From NCBI GenBank assembly GCA_025362035.1, contig JANYIN010000110.1, forward strand, positions 1 to 64,000: a stretch of DNA of 64,000 bases, written 5' to 3'. The position numbers were made by a program, and so were the translations under genes. Below, piece by piece: positions 17,055-26,780 of the stretch. Source of the stretch: Gemmatimonadaceae bacterium. Lineage in GTDB: Bacteria; Gemmatimonadota; Gemmatimonadetes; Gemmatimonadales; Gemmatimonadaceae. The notes under the pieces were generated by a model. It did not search any database. It had not been told where the DNA came from and saw only the letters and a program-made list of their open reading frames with translations. The first letter of the stretch is position 1. Each line of letters begins with the position of its first letter.

Positions 17055-18532
17055 GACCGGAATGGTAACACCACGCGGGCCTCGGTTCCTCCCGCAGGAC
17101 GCGCCACCAGTGTGAGCGTCGCCGCGCCGCCGTACAGGGTCGTGAGCCTTGCTTGCGAGTTCGATAAACCAATGCCGTGCATGGGCTGCGCCGCCGCCGC
17201 GATCGGGCCGGGTCCGTCGTCTTCCACCGTCATCATCAATACATCGCGTTCCCGCCAGGCGCGAATGGTCACCGTGCCGGCACCGAGTCGAGCGCCCACT
17301 CCGTGGCGAACGGCATTCTCCACGAGCGGCTGCAGCACGAGATGCGGAACGAGCGCGTCCCGCACGTCGTCCGCAACATTGATGACTGCCGTGAGCCGGT
17401 CGGGGAACCGCTGCCGTTCAATGGCGAGATACGATTCCACGAACGCGACCTCGTCCGCGACTCTGACGAATTCACCGTTCTCCACGCTGCCAGCGTCGTC
17501 TTCCGCGCCTCGTAGCACGTACCGCAGCAGATCGGAGAGCTCAGTCAGCACACGCTCCGATCCTGCCGCGTCTCCTCGGCGAACGAGCATGATCGCAGCG
17601 TTGAGTGCATTGAAGAGAAAGTGGGGACGCAACTGCGCGCGCAGCGACGCGAGGCGCGAGGCCGCGAGCTCGCCACGAACGGCCGATTCGCGCGTAGCGG
17701 CGGCGCGAGTACGACGCTGCACATCGGATGCATGGCCCAGGCCGACGATCAGGCAGTAGGTGAGCGCGTCGAGCGGGAGGTAGACGGCGAACGCCCACCG
17801 CATCGCGCCGACAATGCCCGCCGGGCCGAGAGGAATGAACAGCAGACGCGTCAGGAGTGGGAGCACGATGGCATGCAGTGCCGCCACGCCCGTGGCCACG
17901 GCTGCATGGGTGCCGATTTCTCGCGGCGCGATGCCGTGCGCGTCGATGCCGCGCGCGGCGCGCCAGACACGGAGAACCGAGCCACAGGCAGCAGCCCAGG
18001 CGATGAACGTGATGATCTGCCAGATGATGGTGAGCCACCAGGCGAATGGCTGGCCGCGCGCGACGGAGGTGGCGTAGACGGGCACCGCACCCACGATCGC
18101 GCAGCCGACTAGCGCGACGCCCAGCAGCGCCGGTGCCGACGCGGCGCGATCGTGCCACGCGACCTCGGCGGGCGGGGTGTCGTCCGCCGTCTGATCAGTG
18201 CGTGACGTGGAACTCGAGCGCAGCACCGCCGAGAGCAGCGTGCCGCCGTATGCCGCGATGGACGTGGGCACGATCGCGATGAGCGTACCCAAGTTCGCGT
18301 TGCCGCGGCGGAGCAGTGCCTGCACCAGCGTCAGTCCCACGGTCGTCGCAAGCGCCACCAACCAGCCGGGTGCGCGCGAAAGCAGCGCGATGGTGAACGC
18401 GGCAACCATCAGCAGCAGCACGGAGCCCTGCACTTCCGTGGCGCTGAGGTCGAACCAGCCGATTACGAGTCCGGCGCCGAGCGCAAGCGCGGTGGCGGAG
18501 AGAACGCGCGAAGGGTTCGGTGTGATGGGCAC
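17051..18532 (-). CDS. LytS-type membrane sensor histidine kinase
   Basis: 493 residues with about eight hydrophobic helices in the first 290 residues, then the His_kinase (PF06580-type) core: phospho-acceptor His in LRAQLRPHFLFNALN and the ATP-binding N box and G box (LVENAVRHGVG, VEDDGPG, GIGLSNSQARL). No periplasmic sensor domain is obvious, so it may sense within the membrane. First gene of the pair with the LytTR regulator; a 21-bp repeat array lies 130-360 bp upstream of it. Confidence 0.9.
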   Translation of the reverse strand: MPITPNPSRVLSATALALGAGLVIGWFDLSATEVQGSVLLLMVAAFTIALLSRAPGWLVALATTVGLTLVQALLRRGNANLGTLIAIVPTSIAAYGGTLLSAVLRSSSTSRTDQTADDTPPAEVAWHDRAASAPALLGVALVGCAIVGAVPVYATSVARGQPFAWWLTIIWQIITFIAWAAACGSVLRVWRAARGIDAHGIAPREIGTHAAVATGVAALHAIVLPLLTRLLFIPLGPAGIVGAMRWAFAVYLPLDALTYCLIVGLGHASDVQRRTRAAATRESAVRGELAASRLASLRAQLRPHFLFNALNAAIMLVRRGDAAGSERVLTELSDLLRYVLRGAEDDAGSVENGEFVRVADEVAFVESYLAIERQRFPDRLTAVINVADDVRDALVPHLVLQPLVENAVRHGVGARLGAGTVTIRAWRERDVLMMTVEDDGPGPIAAAAQPMHGIGLSNSQARLTTLYGGAATLTLVARPAGGTEARVVLPFRS

Positions 18533-18665
18533 GTGCTTACGTTAGCATCGTCCCGCGGTACGCGAGAGAGGCGTGCAGCGGGACCAACGTACGATGCAGC
18601 GGCGGGCGTTTCGATGTCCGTACGGCCCCGCGTGAGACATGTACCGCGAGGAGCGCGTAGGAGAC

Positions 18666-18896
18666 GTTGCATCAAGCCTGGTAACCGTTGCACGAGCCGC
18701 GTCGAACGTTGCATCATGCACGGTTCCCTTTGGAGCCGGCGAGGCTACTCAGGCTGTGTGCGTAGCAGCGGTCGCGCACCGCGCTGTGCGAGTTGCACAC
18801 CACATAGCACCTGTTGCCCACCGCGCAGTAAACGTCGCGTCAGGGCTGGCGGGCGTCGCAGCACGTGCGTCATCCGTCGCGCAGAGCGGTCGTACC
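18666..18896 (+). repeat. Array of eleven phased 21-bp degenerate units
   Basis: GTYGC starts occur at 18666, 18687, 18708, 18771, 18792, 18813, 18834, 18855 and 18876, all in exact 21-bp register; two units at 18729 and 18750 have diverged but keep the spacing, and a GTGAGC follows at 18897. Read on the plus strand from an ATG at 18639 the units give heptads of the form V-A-x-x-A-x-x. The open frame then runs on antisense into the exporter gene, so it is not a convincing gene as it stands. The 481-bp gap 18533-19013 contains nothing else I recognise. Either a decayed heptad-repeat coding region or a helically phased protein-binding array. Confidence 0.7.
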
Positions 18897-19013
18897 GTGA
18901 GCGAGGGCGCTTCGCTCGACCCGCGATCGCGAGCAGATCGCGCCAATCGGCCAGCGATCGTGGCGAAGTCGCGGGGTGCCTTCGTGATGGGACGATCGAT
19001 TGCCGCCCGCCTG

Positions 19014-20633
19014 CTAGTGGGCGTCGACCGCCGCCGTGCTCACCTTTGGTTTGCGCAACAGCAGGATGGCGGGCGAGACACCGATGAACGCGATCAGGAT
19101 GAAAAGCCAGGCGTCGTTGAAGCTGAGCATCGCAGCCTGCTGCATCACCTGGCCATTCAACGCCATGAGCGCGGCCTGCTTTGCATCCAGCAGTGCCAGT
19201 CCGCGCGACACGAACCCCGCCGTGAGCTGCTGCACGCGCGTGTCCGTCAGAATGTTGCCCGACACGAGATCGCTCACCAGATCGGCACGGTGATACTGCG
19301 TATGCTTCGTGACGTAGTTGACCAGGAGTGCAATACCGAACGATCCGCCGAGCTGCCGCGCCAGATTGATCAGCCCCGCCGCCTGCTGCGCCTCACTCGG
19401 CTCCAGGGAGCCGTACGCCGCGTTGTTGATCGGAACGAAGAGCATCCCCAATCCAAAGCCGCGAATGATCAGCGCGTTGCGAACGTCGATCTCGCCGGCC
19501 ACCGTGGTGAGATGCCCCATCTTCCACATCGAGGCGGCAAACAGCGTAACCCCGATGAAGATGAGGATGCGCGCATCCGCGAGCGGTTTGTTGCCATTCA
19601 ACAACTTCCCGCAGATCAACGCGCTGACCATGGTCGCCAGCCCGCCCGGCAGCATGGCCAGCCCGGTTTCCGTTGGTGTGAAGTGCAGAATACCCTGCGC
19701 GAACATCGGGAAGAGGAACACACCGCCGTACAAGCCGAATCCGAGCGCGATGAACAGGAAAATGGATGCAGCCAGCGTGCGATTGTGGAGCACACGAAGT
19801 TCCACCACCGGATGCTCGTTCCGGCTCGACAGCTCCCACCACAGCATGGTCGAGAGGCTCACCGCCGCGATGATGCTGAGACGGAGAATCCATGCGTCCG
19901 CGAACCAGTCCTTGGAGTTGCCTTCTTCCAGGACGTACTGCAGCGAGCCGACGCCCACCGTGAGCAGTCCGATGCCCAGCCAGTCCACCGACGACTTCTT
20001 CTTCTCGATGTCGGGCGGGTCCTGTAGAAAGGTGCTCACCAGGAACAGACTCGCGAAACCGATGGGCACGTTGATGAAGAAGCACCAGCCCCACGTGTAA
20101 TTGTCGGTGATCCAACCGCCCAGTGTGGGACCGAGCGTGGGCGCCACGATCACGCCGAGCAAGAACACCGCCTGCACCAGTCCCTGCTCTTCGCGAGGGA
20201 AGATTTGCCGGAGCGTGGCCTGTGCGGTGGACAGCAGTGCCGCACCGCCGGCCCCCTGAAGAATGCGCCAGAACACCAGCGACGTCAGCGATCCCGATGT
20301 CCCGCAGAAAAATGACGCGGTGATGAACAACGCGATCGAAAAGGTGAGATAGTTCCGTCGGCCAAAGCGCGCGGTGAAGAACGCAGTCATCGGCAGGAAG
20401 ATGACGTTGGACAGGATGTAGCCGGTGGCCACCCATCCGATCTCCTCCTGCGTGGCGCCGAGGTTGCCGGCCATCTGCGGGAGAGCGACGTTCACGATGG
20501 TGGTATCGAGCACCTCCATGATGGCCGCGGTAATGAGGCCGAGGAGGATGACCCATCGATACTTCCGAACGAACGCCGCAGCCGAGACCGCGCGCTCGGC
20601 GGGGGTTTCGCCTGCGTGAGTTACACGTTTCAT
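19014..20633 (-). CDS. DHA2-family (EmrB/QacA) multidrug exporter
   Basis: 539 residues, 14 predicted membrane helices as in the DHA2 branch of the major facilitator superfamily. Recognisable motifs are LDTTIVNVALPQMAGNL in helix 1 (motif D1), the ARFGRR loop (motif A) and GPTLGGWI (motif C, antiporter). Expected to expel hydrophobic compounds by proton antiport across the inner membrane. No EmrA adaptor or TolC lies beside it, so it may act alone or use partners elsewhere. Confidence 0.92.
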   Translation of the reverse strand: MKRVTHAGETPAERAVSAAAFVRKYRWVILLGLITAAIMEVLDTTIVNVALPQMAGNLGATQEEIGWVATGYILSNVIFLPMTAFFTARFGRRNYLTFSIALFITASFFCGTSGSLTSLVFWRILQGAGGAALLSTAQATLRQIFPREEQGLVQAVFLLGVIVAPTLGPTLGGWITDNYTWGWCFFINVPIGFASLFLVSTFLQDPPDIEKKKSSVDWLGIGLLTVGVGSLQYVLEEGNSKDWFADAWILRLSIIAAVSLSTMLWWELSSRNEHPVVELRVLHNRTLAASIFLFIALGFGLYGGVFLFPMFAQGILHFTPTETGLAMLPGGLATMVSALICGKLLNGNKPLADARILIFIGVTLFAASMWKMGHLTTVAGEIDVRNALIIRGFGLGMLFVPINNAAYGSLEPSEAQQAAGLINLARQLGGSFGIALLVNYVTKHTQYHRADLVSDLVSGNILTDTRVQQLTAGFVSRGLALLDAKQAALMALNGQVMQQAAMLSFNDAWLFILIAFIGVSPAILLLRKPKVSTAAVDAH

Positions 20634-20714
20634 GTCTTGGTACCGGGCGACGTCTGGTTGCTGCGGAGTTCCGATAAATGAATACTGGTGCCTGTCGATT
20701 GGTGCCGAACGGCC

Positions 20715-21815
20715 TCAATCAGGCTGAATCGCGCCTGCGGCGATCGAACTGGGCAGGGACGAGCGGTTCTCCGTGCCGTGGATCGGTCCGCTGCGGTCCC
20801 GCATGTGGCCGCCCATCCGACCGACGTTCACCGCGGCCACTTCCGCCACAATGGCCAACGCGATCTCTTCGGGCGACTCGGCGCCGAGGTCGAGCCCAAC
20901 CGGCGCGTACACGTGGGGTGGAAGCGCGCGCTCGCTTCCGCCGGCCCCATCGCCCATGAGCTCGTTCGTTCGGCGACGCGGCCCCAGCACGCCGATGTAG
21001 AAGGCGCCGGCATCCAGCATGACGTGGAGGTACGCGCGGTCGTGCGCGGCCGAATGGGCCATGACCACCGCAGCGGTGCGTCCGTCCAGCAGCAGCCTGC
21101 CGGCGAGTGCGCCGGGATCGTGGGTCAGATTGACGTTGATGACGACATCGGCTTCGGGGAAGCGGCTGGCCGACGCAAAGCTCGCGCGATGGTCGATGAC
21201 CGTGACGTGCCAGCCCATGAGCTTCGCGAGGTTCACGAGCGGGATGGCGTCTGCTCCGCCGCCGCAGATCACCAGGGGAATGGCGGGGCGCACGATCTCG
21301 CGCGCCAGGTCGCTTTCGAGCGCGAGCAGCGAGGCGTCGCCTTCGATGATGCTGCCGTGTTCGTCAAGCAGCAGGCGGCTTCCGACCGGCGGGCCGCCGA
21401 CCTCGGAGCGCTGCAGCGTGAGCACCGTCACGCGGTCTCTGTGGCCGACCAGCCGGTCGAAGAACGCGACCGCTTCATGCAGCGCGGCGCCGGCAAGGGG
21501 TTCCAGCAGCAGGTCGATGATGCCCTGGCACCCGAGGCCGAGCCCGACGATGTCGTCGTCGGACGCGCGCGTGTCGTAGCGGACGACTTCGTTCCGGTTC
21601 GCGGCCAGCACGTCCGGAGCGCGCGCGACGATGTCAGCTTCGAGACAGCCGCCGCTGACTGCGCAAACCGTGTTGCCGTCAGCGGTGACAAGCATGCGGG
21701 CGCCGGCACCGCGGTAGACGGAGCCTTCGACGCCCAGCACGGTTGCGAGGAGGACGGCGTCGCCGCGGGCGGCGGCGGCGGCGAGCGCCTTACGGATGCG
21801 ATCGAGTTCACGCAT
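20715..21815 (-). CDS. XdhC/CoxI-family protein
   Basis: 366 residues. The N-terminal XdhC region (ARGDAVLLATVLGVEGSVYRG, SGGCLEADIV) and the C-terminal Rossmann-like domain (PLVICGGGADAIPLVNLA, VTVIDHR) are both present. Family members deliver sulfurated molybdenum cofactor to xanthine dehydrogenase or related hydroxylases. No molybdenum enzyme gene is visible in this window, so the client is encoded elsewhere. Divergent from mpl with a 134-bp gap. Confidence 0.88.
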   Translation of the reverse strand: MRELDRIRKALAAAAARGDAVLLATVLGVEGSVYRGAGARMLVTADGNTVCAVSGGCLEADIVARAPDVLAANRNEVVRYDTRASDDDIVGLGLGCQGIIDLLLEPLAGAALHEAVAFFDRLVGHRDRVTVLTLQRSEVGGPPVGSRLLLDEHGSIIEGDASLLALESDLAREIVRPAIPLVICGGGADAIPLVNLAKLMGWHVTVIDHRASFASASRFPEADVVINVNLTHDPGALAGRLLLDGRTAAVVMAHSAAHDRAYLHVMLDAGAFYIGVLGPRRRTNELMGDGAGGSERALPPHVYAPVGLDLGAESPEEIALAIVAEVAAVNVGRMGGHMRDRSGPIHGTENRSSLPSSIAAGAIQPD

Positions 21816-21949
21816 GGGTGTGGGTGAAACGTAGGGGATGGGTGGTCGTTCGGCTAATAGGCCCGCATCGGCGCTCCGCGCCTCGCTCTTCAGCCTCCTC
21901 GGCTACCTCAGATACATTCCTTTACTTCTTCACCCTCGATCTCCAACGC

Positions 21950-23407
21950 ATGGCCGACGACAACGGCAACGTCCTGACCGACATCGCCCCGCACTCCATT
22001 GAGCGCATTCACCTCGTTGGTGTTGCCGGCACCGGCATGGGGTCGTTCGCCGGCATGCTCAAGGCGGCCGGTTACCACGTAACGGGAAGCGACGAGAGCG
22101 TGTATCCGCCCATGAGCGACATGCTCGCCGCGTGGGGAGTGTCGGTGATGACCCCCTACGCCGCCGCCAATCTCGATGCGGCGCGGCCGGACCTGGTCAT
22201 CATCGGCAACGTCATTCGGCGCGTGAACGTCGAGGCGACCGAAGTGCGGGCGCGGGGAATTCCGCAGATGAGCTTTCCGGCGGCGCTCGGTTCGCTGGTG
22301 CTCGCGGGCAAGCACAGCGTGGTGGTCGCCGGCACGCACGGCAAGACGACGACGTCCGCGCTGCTGTCGCACGTGCTGGTTTCGGCAGGCACGGACCCGA
22401 CGTTTCTGGTGGGCGGCGTGACGCTGAACTACGCCGGCAACTTCCGCCACGGCAACGGGCCCTTCGTGGTGGTCGAAGGCGACGAGTACGACACGGCCTA
22501 CTTCGACAAGGGCCCGAAGTTCATGCACTACCGCGCGCGCACCGCGATGCTCACCAGTGTGGAGTTCGACCACGCGGACATCTACCGCGACATGGCGCAC
22601 TACGAATCGGCGTACGACGGGTTCGCGGCTACACTGCCGGAGGACGGCTTCCTTGCCGTGGCGGCCTCGTATCCCAATGCCGTCGCCATCGCGCAGCGGT
22701 CTTCTCGGGCCTACGTGGCGACGTACGCAGCGGATGGCAACGCGGAGTACGTGTCGCAGAACCCTCGCTTCGGCCCCGACGGTGTGCGCTTCGGTATCAG
22801 GGAGCCGCGCGGGCCAGCCGGTGAGTTCCTGCTCCCGATGTCCGGGCATCACAATATCGAGAACGCCGTGGGGGTGTACGCCGCCACCCGCGCCCTTGGG
22901 CTCAGCTCCGACCAGATCCGGAAAGGGTTTGCCACGTTCCAGGGCGTGAAGCGCCGTCAGGAAATCCGGGGCGAGGTCGGCGGCGTGTTGGTGATCGACG
23001 ATTTTGCGCATCATCCCACCGCGGTACGCGAGACGATCGCCGCCATCCGCCTCCGCTATCCGGATCGCCGCCTGTGGGCGGTGTTCGAGCCCCGTTCGAA
23101 CACCAGCCGTCGGAACATTCACCAGAGCGAATACACGGCCGCGTTCGCCGGCGCCACGCGAGCGCTGCTTCGCGTGCCGGAGCCGCACGACAAGGTTCCC
23201 GAACACGAACGACTCGATATCGGACGCGTCGTCGCTGCGCTTCGCGCCCAGGGAATCGATGCGGATGCGTCGCCGGACGTGGAGGAGTTGCTCGGTCGCG
23301 TCGCAACCGGAGTTCGGCCGAGCGATGTGGTGCTGGTCATGAGCAACGGCGCATTCGGCGGCTTCATTCCGTCGCTGCTGGAACGCCTGCACGCGCGTTT
23401 GGGTTAA
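21950..23407 (+). CDS. mpl: UDP-N-acetylmuramate:L-Ala-D-Glu-meso-DAP ligase
   Basis: 485 residues from the ATG at 21950. A Mur-ligase: N-terminal Rossmann domain (IHLVGVAGTGMGSFAGMLKAAG), ATP P-loop GTHGKTTTSALL, central VEGDEYDTAYFDKGPKF typical of Mpl rather than MurC, and C-terminal DDFAHHPTAVRET. It ligates recycled murein tripeptide to UDP-MurNAc in the cytoplasm, consistent with a Gram-negative wall containing diaminopimelate. The open frame extends upstream but the homologous region begins here. Followed at 22 bp by an exported metallo-hydrolase, probably co-transcribed. Confidence 0.92.
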   Translation: MADDNGNVLTDIAPHSIERIHLVGVAGTGMGSFAGMLKAAGYHVTGSDESVYPPMSDMLAAWGVSVMTPYAAANLDAARPDLVIIGNVIRRVNVEATEVRARGIPQMSFPAALGSLVLAGKHSVVVAGTHGKTTTSALLSHVLVSAGTDPTFLVGGVTLNYAGNFRHGNGPFVVVEGDEYDTAYFDKGPKFMHYRARTAMLTSVEFDHADIYRDMAHYESAYDGFAATLPEDGFLAVAASYPNAVAIAQRSSRAYVATYAADGNAEYVSQNPRFGPDGVRFGIREPRGPAGEFLLPMSGHHNIENAVGVYAATRALGLSSDQIRKGFATFQGVKRRQEIRGEVGGVLVIDDFAHHPTAVRETIAAIRLRYPDRRLWAVFEPRSNTSRRNIHQSEYTAAFAGATRALLRVPEPHDKVPEHERLDIGRVVAALRAQGIDADASPDVEELLGRVATGVRPSDVVLVMSNGAFGGFIPSLLERLHARLG

Positions 23408-23429
23408 CCACATTTAAGGAGACGACTCG

Positions 23430-24203
23430 ATGTTCAGTAACTCGACCCGTGTGGCGCGCGCTCTTGCCGTTGTCGCGCTCACGGCCGCACCAGCTCTGTC
23501 CGCGCAGGCGACTCACGCGCACAGTCCGATCACAGTCCAGTGGCTTGGGCACGCCGCGTTCGAGGTGACGTCGGCGGGGGGCACGCGCATCCTCATCGAC
23601 CCGTTCCTGAGCGGGAATCCGTCCACGCCGGACTCGCTCAAGATTCTCAAGAACTACAAGCCCGCGGCGATTCTCGTGTCGCACTCCCATTCCGATCACG
23701 CGCTCGATGCCAAGGCCATTGCCCTGTCCAGCGGCGCGATGGTCATCTCGGCAATCGAGTGGGTGAACACGCTCGGTCTTCCCGCAAAGCAGGCGATGGG
23801 GGGGAACGTGGGCGGCACGTTCAAGGTCGGCGACGTGACCGTGCATCTCGTGCCCGCGATGCACTCGAGCGATCCTGGCGGTCGTCCACTCGGCTTCGTG
23901 CTCGAATTCGCCGACGGCCGCACGCTGTACCACACCGGCGACACCTGGCTCTTCGGCGACATGTCGCTCATTCAGGAGATGTTCCATCCGAGCATCATCA
24001 TGCTCGGTGTCGGCGGCGGCCCCTACACGCAGGGACCGGACGCGGCGCGGAAGGAAATCCTGAAGTACTTCGCGCCAGCCACCATCATCCCCATGCACTA
24101 CGGCACGTTCCCGGGACTGGCCACCGAGGCGCAGGTGAAGGCGGCCTTTGGCGGCGACAAACGGCTGACCGTGATGAAGCCCGGCGAGACGCGCACGTTC
24201 TGA
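23430..24203 (+). CDS. Exported metallo-beta-lactamase-fold hydrolase (UPF0173-like)
   Basis: 257 residues with a Sec signal peptide (cleavage LSA before Gln). The mature part carries the metal motif HSHSDH, further ligands in PAMHSSD, HTGDTW and a late PMHYGTF, and the LGHAAFE start typical of UPF0173 proteins. Those relatives are generally cytoplasmic, so export is unusual. Strong ribosome-binding site AAGGAG 8 nt before the ATG. Substrate unknown. Confidence 0.88.
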   Translation: MFSNSTRVARALAVVALTAAPALSAQATHAHSPITVQWLGHAAFEVTSAGGTRILIDPFLSGNPSTPDSLKILKNYKPAAILVSHSHSDHALDAKAIALSSGAMVISAIEWVNTLGLPAKQAMGGNVGGTFKVGDVTVHLVPAMHSSDPGGRPLGFVLEFADGRTLYHTGDTWLFGDMSLIQEMFHPSIIMLGVGGGPYTQGPDAARKEILKYFAPATIIPMHYGTFPGLATEAQVKAAFGGDKRLTVMKPGETRTF

Positions 24204-24212
24204 CGCGCGGCA

Positions 24213-26780
24213 CTATCCGTGGGGCTGGGCTGGAAGGTTCACGACCTTGACCTCGTGTACCTCGGCCCATCCCCCGGCGGCGGTCGGCACGACCGCAAAG
24301 CGGATGACGCCTCCCACCGGAATGTTCGCCGTGTCCAGGTCGGCGAACCAGGCACCAAGCGATGAATCGCGGCTTTTCGTTTCCATGACGGGACCGTCGT
24401 TGGCGGTCCAGCGGACCACGGTGTCCGACAGCGACTGCACGCGCAACTGGTTCCCCACCGACATTCGCGTGGCAATACTGTGCGGGGCACAGAGCGTGGT
24501 GCGGCTGTGTACACCGTTCTTGATGAAGCGCGTGTAGGCCTGGGCGGGCATGTCGAATATCCGGCCGTCGTGCAGCGATCGCACCAGCTTCGCATACTCG
24601 GCGTGCGCCCAGACCAGCGGCATCGCGCCGCCGGTTCCGCGCCCATTCACCAGCTCGAACGCGGGCAGATCGGGACCATCCCAGACCTGCTCGGGCAACA
24701 TGCCGCCGTCGCTCGACTGCGCACGCATCACGCTCAACAACTCCACCGCAAGCTCGGGGCGGCCGGCGGCCAGTTCGTAGTGCGCGCGCTCCCCGGCAAG
24801 AAGCGGCCAGGGCCTGCCGACTCCCACACCGTCGAACGGAGTGCCATCCTCGTGCTCGCCGTAGCCATCGCGGTTGTAGCGATACCACGCCGGCACGGTG
24901 GCCGTCTCGGTGCGCAGCTTGGCGTCGATCACCTTCACGGTATTCAGGATGCGTGGATCGTTGGCCTCGCGCAGTCCGAAACGCACGAGCGCCAAAGCAT
25001 CGACACTCACGATATCGACGTAGTGTGCCGAGTCTGCCCCGCCAGGCCTGTTCTTGATCGGTACCTGGCCGCCCGATCGCGGCGCAGGATCGCAGACGTC
25101 TTCCGGCGCGACGCGCACGTAGTAGCCGTCCACGCCGACTTCTCGCGACAGTGGCGTGTCGCGCACGTACGTCCATTCCTCGATGCGCGCGTTCCAGGCG
25201 TCGGCCGTATCGCGAAACACGGTCGCCACCTCCGGCTGCCGCGCCCGGTCGGCGAATTCCGCCGCGATCAGGAGCGCGGCGACCTGCACGGCTAACGCGT
25301 ATACGGAGTAGCCACCGTCTTCTTCCCACCGATCCTGTCCGGTGACCGGACCGAAGCGCACGAGAAATCCGGCGGCGCGCAGGATCATCGGATAGGGATC
25401 GATGTCCACGAGATTCGAGTCGCGTCGCAGCAATTCCGCGAAGAGAATCGGAAAGGCGACCTCGTCCATCTGGAGTCCGTTCCAGTAGGGAGTGCCATCG
25501 AGCCAGAGGTTCTGTGCCCATCGACCATCGGCTTCCTGCGTGCTCATGAGATACCGCAGCGTTCGGCGCGCCAGCCGATGGTGCCCCACGGCGATGAGCG
25601 CGCCGGCGCTGTTGACGAGATCGCGCGGCCACACGAGATGGTAGCCACCGATCTCGTGGTCGCCCTTCGTATTGCCCCAGGGGATGGACAGGCTCGCGAT
25701 GATCGCGCCGAGGGCGCGCTTGTCTTCGTGGACGGCGAGCACGGCGGCGCTCATCCGGTACAGGTCCACGACGCTTTCCGGCAGATCGGCCTGCGCGTAT
25801 CGCCGACGGTCGTCCGCCCGCATGGCGCCCGAGGCCACCCGCGGCCCGGTCCCTCCACGCGCCGCGGCAAGTCGTGCTTCTTCGGGTGGTTTGGCCACTT
25901 CTTCCGGAAGCCGCGGACCGGTGGTCACCTGGTCGAAGCGCGCCCACTCGCGCACGAACGATCTTTCCACGTGCTCGAACCGGGACGCAAGGGACATTCG
26001 GGCGCGCTGCGCCGCTTCGGCCGGTCCCAGTCCGAATGCCAGCGCGACGACGAATTCCGCGGCGCCGTTGCTGGTCCGCGCGCACGGCGCGAGATCCACC
26101 TCTCCGGTCAAGGCCACGTTCCCGTTTCGCGCCTCCCTGCTCGGCGACGAGAGAGACCCCGTCGTCTTGACCTGGCCCCATCCGTCGTTGACGCCGACGT
26201 ATCCGCAGCTCATGTCGCGCCAGTCCGTGCTGCACGCCAGCGCGAGTGCGACCTCCCCGCGCTGAGCGAAGAGCATGGGGACGCCTTTGTAGGATTCCGC
26301 CCAGCCGTCGTTGCCGTAGCCCTGATTGCGAATGTGCGGCGCGAGCAGGGCAAAGATGCGGTAGTCCTCCACTCGGCCAACCAACGCACGGAAGCGGAGC
26401 CGCTGCAGCAGCACGTCGCGCTCCGGGTCCGTGATGATCGTCTTCTCGATTTCGAAACGTTGATGGACGCAGGTATTCACCAGACGGAACCCAGGCACGC
26501 CGTGGGCGAGCAGATGCAGCACCGTGGTGGTATCCCGCTTCTCCTCGGAAAAAAACCCGTCCTTTGCGCTGACGAGAAAGCCCAGGTCGCGCGTATTCGC
26601 CTGGTCCACGCGCGGGTAATAGACCTCGTCCACGATGCCGTGGGAGAGCGTGAACCAGACGTGGCTTCGTCCGTCGAGTGCCGTGCCGACACCGCTCTTC
26701 GCGCTGGTGGTCCATCGGGGTTCCACGCCCGGCCCAGCCGCGGGCGCCCGCCACAAAGCATCGGTGCCGTCGTCCGTCAC
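24213..26780 (-). CDS. Glucoamylase-like glycoside hydrolase, family 15
   Basis: 855 residues. An N-terminal beta-sandwich domain (about 20-280) is followed by an (alpha/alpha)6 barrel with the GH15 signatures YHLVWPRDLVNSAG and GMLPEQVWDG, where the Glu is the expected general acid, and a late MPLVWAHAEYAKL. The C-terminal about 100 residues form an extra beta-rich domain. No signal peptide, so it probably releases glucose from intracellular alpha-glucan. Its stop lies 9 bp from the convergent metallo-hydrolase. Its start overlaps the glucokinase stop by 4 bp. Confidence 0.9.
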   Translation of the reverse strand: MTDDGTDALWRAPAAGPGVEPRWTTSAKSGVGTALDGRSHVWFTLSHGIVDEVYYPRVDQANTRDLGFLVSAKDGFFSEEKRDTTTVLHLLAHGVPGFRLVNTCVHQRFEIEKTIITDPERDVLLQRLRFRALVGRVEDYRIFALLAPHIRNQGYGNDGWAESYKGVPMLFAQRGEVALALACSTDWRDMSCGYVGVNDGWGQVKTTGSLSSPSREARNGNVALTGEVDLAPCARTSNGAAEFVVALAFGLGPAEAAQRARMSLASRFEHVERSFVREWARFDQVTTGPRLPEEVAKPPEEARLAAARGGTGPRVASGAMRADDRRRYAQADLPESVVDLYRMSAAVLAVHEDKRALGAIIASLSIPWGNTKGDHEIGGYHLVWPRDLVNSAGALIAVGHHRLARRTLRYLMSTQEADGRWAQNLWLDGTPYWNGLQMDEVAFPILFAELLRRDSNLVDIDPYPMILRAAGFLVRFGPVTGQDRWEEDGGYSVYALAVQVAALLIAAEFADRARQPEVATVFRDTADAWNARIEEWTYVRDTPLSREVGVDGYYVRVAPEDVCDPAPRSGGQVPIKNRPGGADSAHYVDIVSVDALALVRFGLREANDPRILNTVKVIDAKLRTETATVPAWYRYNRDGYGEHEDGTPFDGVGVGRPWPLLAGERAHYELAAGRPELAVELLSVMRAQSSDGGMLPEQVWDGPDLPAFELVNGRGTGGAMPLVWAHAEYAKLVRSLHDGRIFDMPAQAYTRFIKNGVHSRTTLCAPHSIATRMSVGNQLRVQSLSDTVVRWTANDGPVMETKSRDSSLGAWFADLDTANIPVGGVIRFAVVPTAAGGWAEVHEVKVVNLPAQPHG

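Noticed and set aside
18639-20027. 462-codon plus-strand frame starting at the 21-bp array
   Set aside because: Beyond the array it runs antisense through the exporter gene; only the heptad part is of interest.
21743-21949. Upstream extension of the mpl frame
   Set aside because: Overlaps the XdhC gene and has no Mur-ligase sequence; homology begins at the ATG at 21950.
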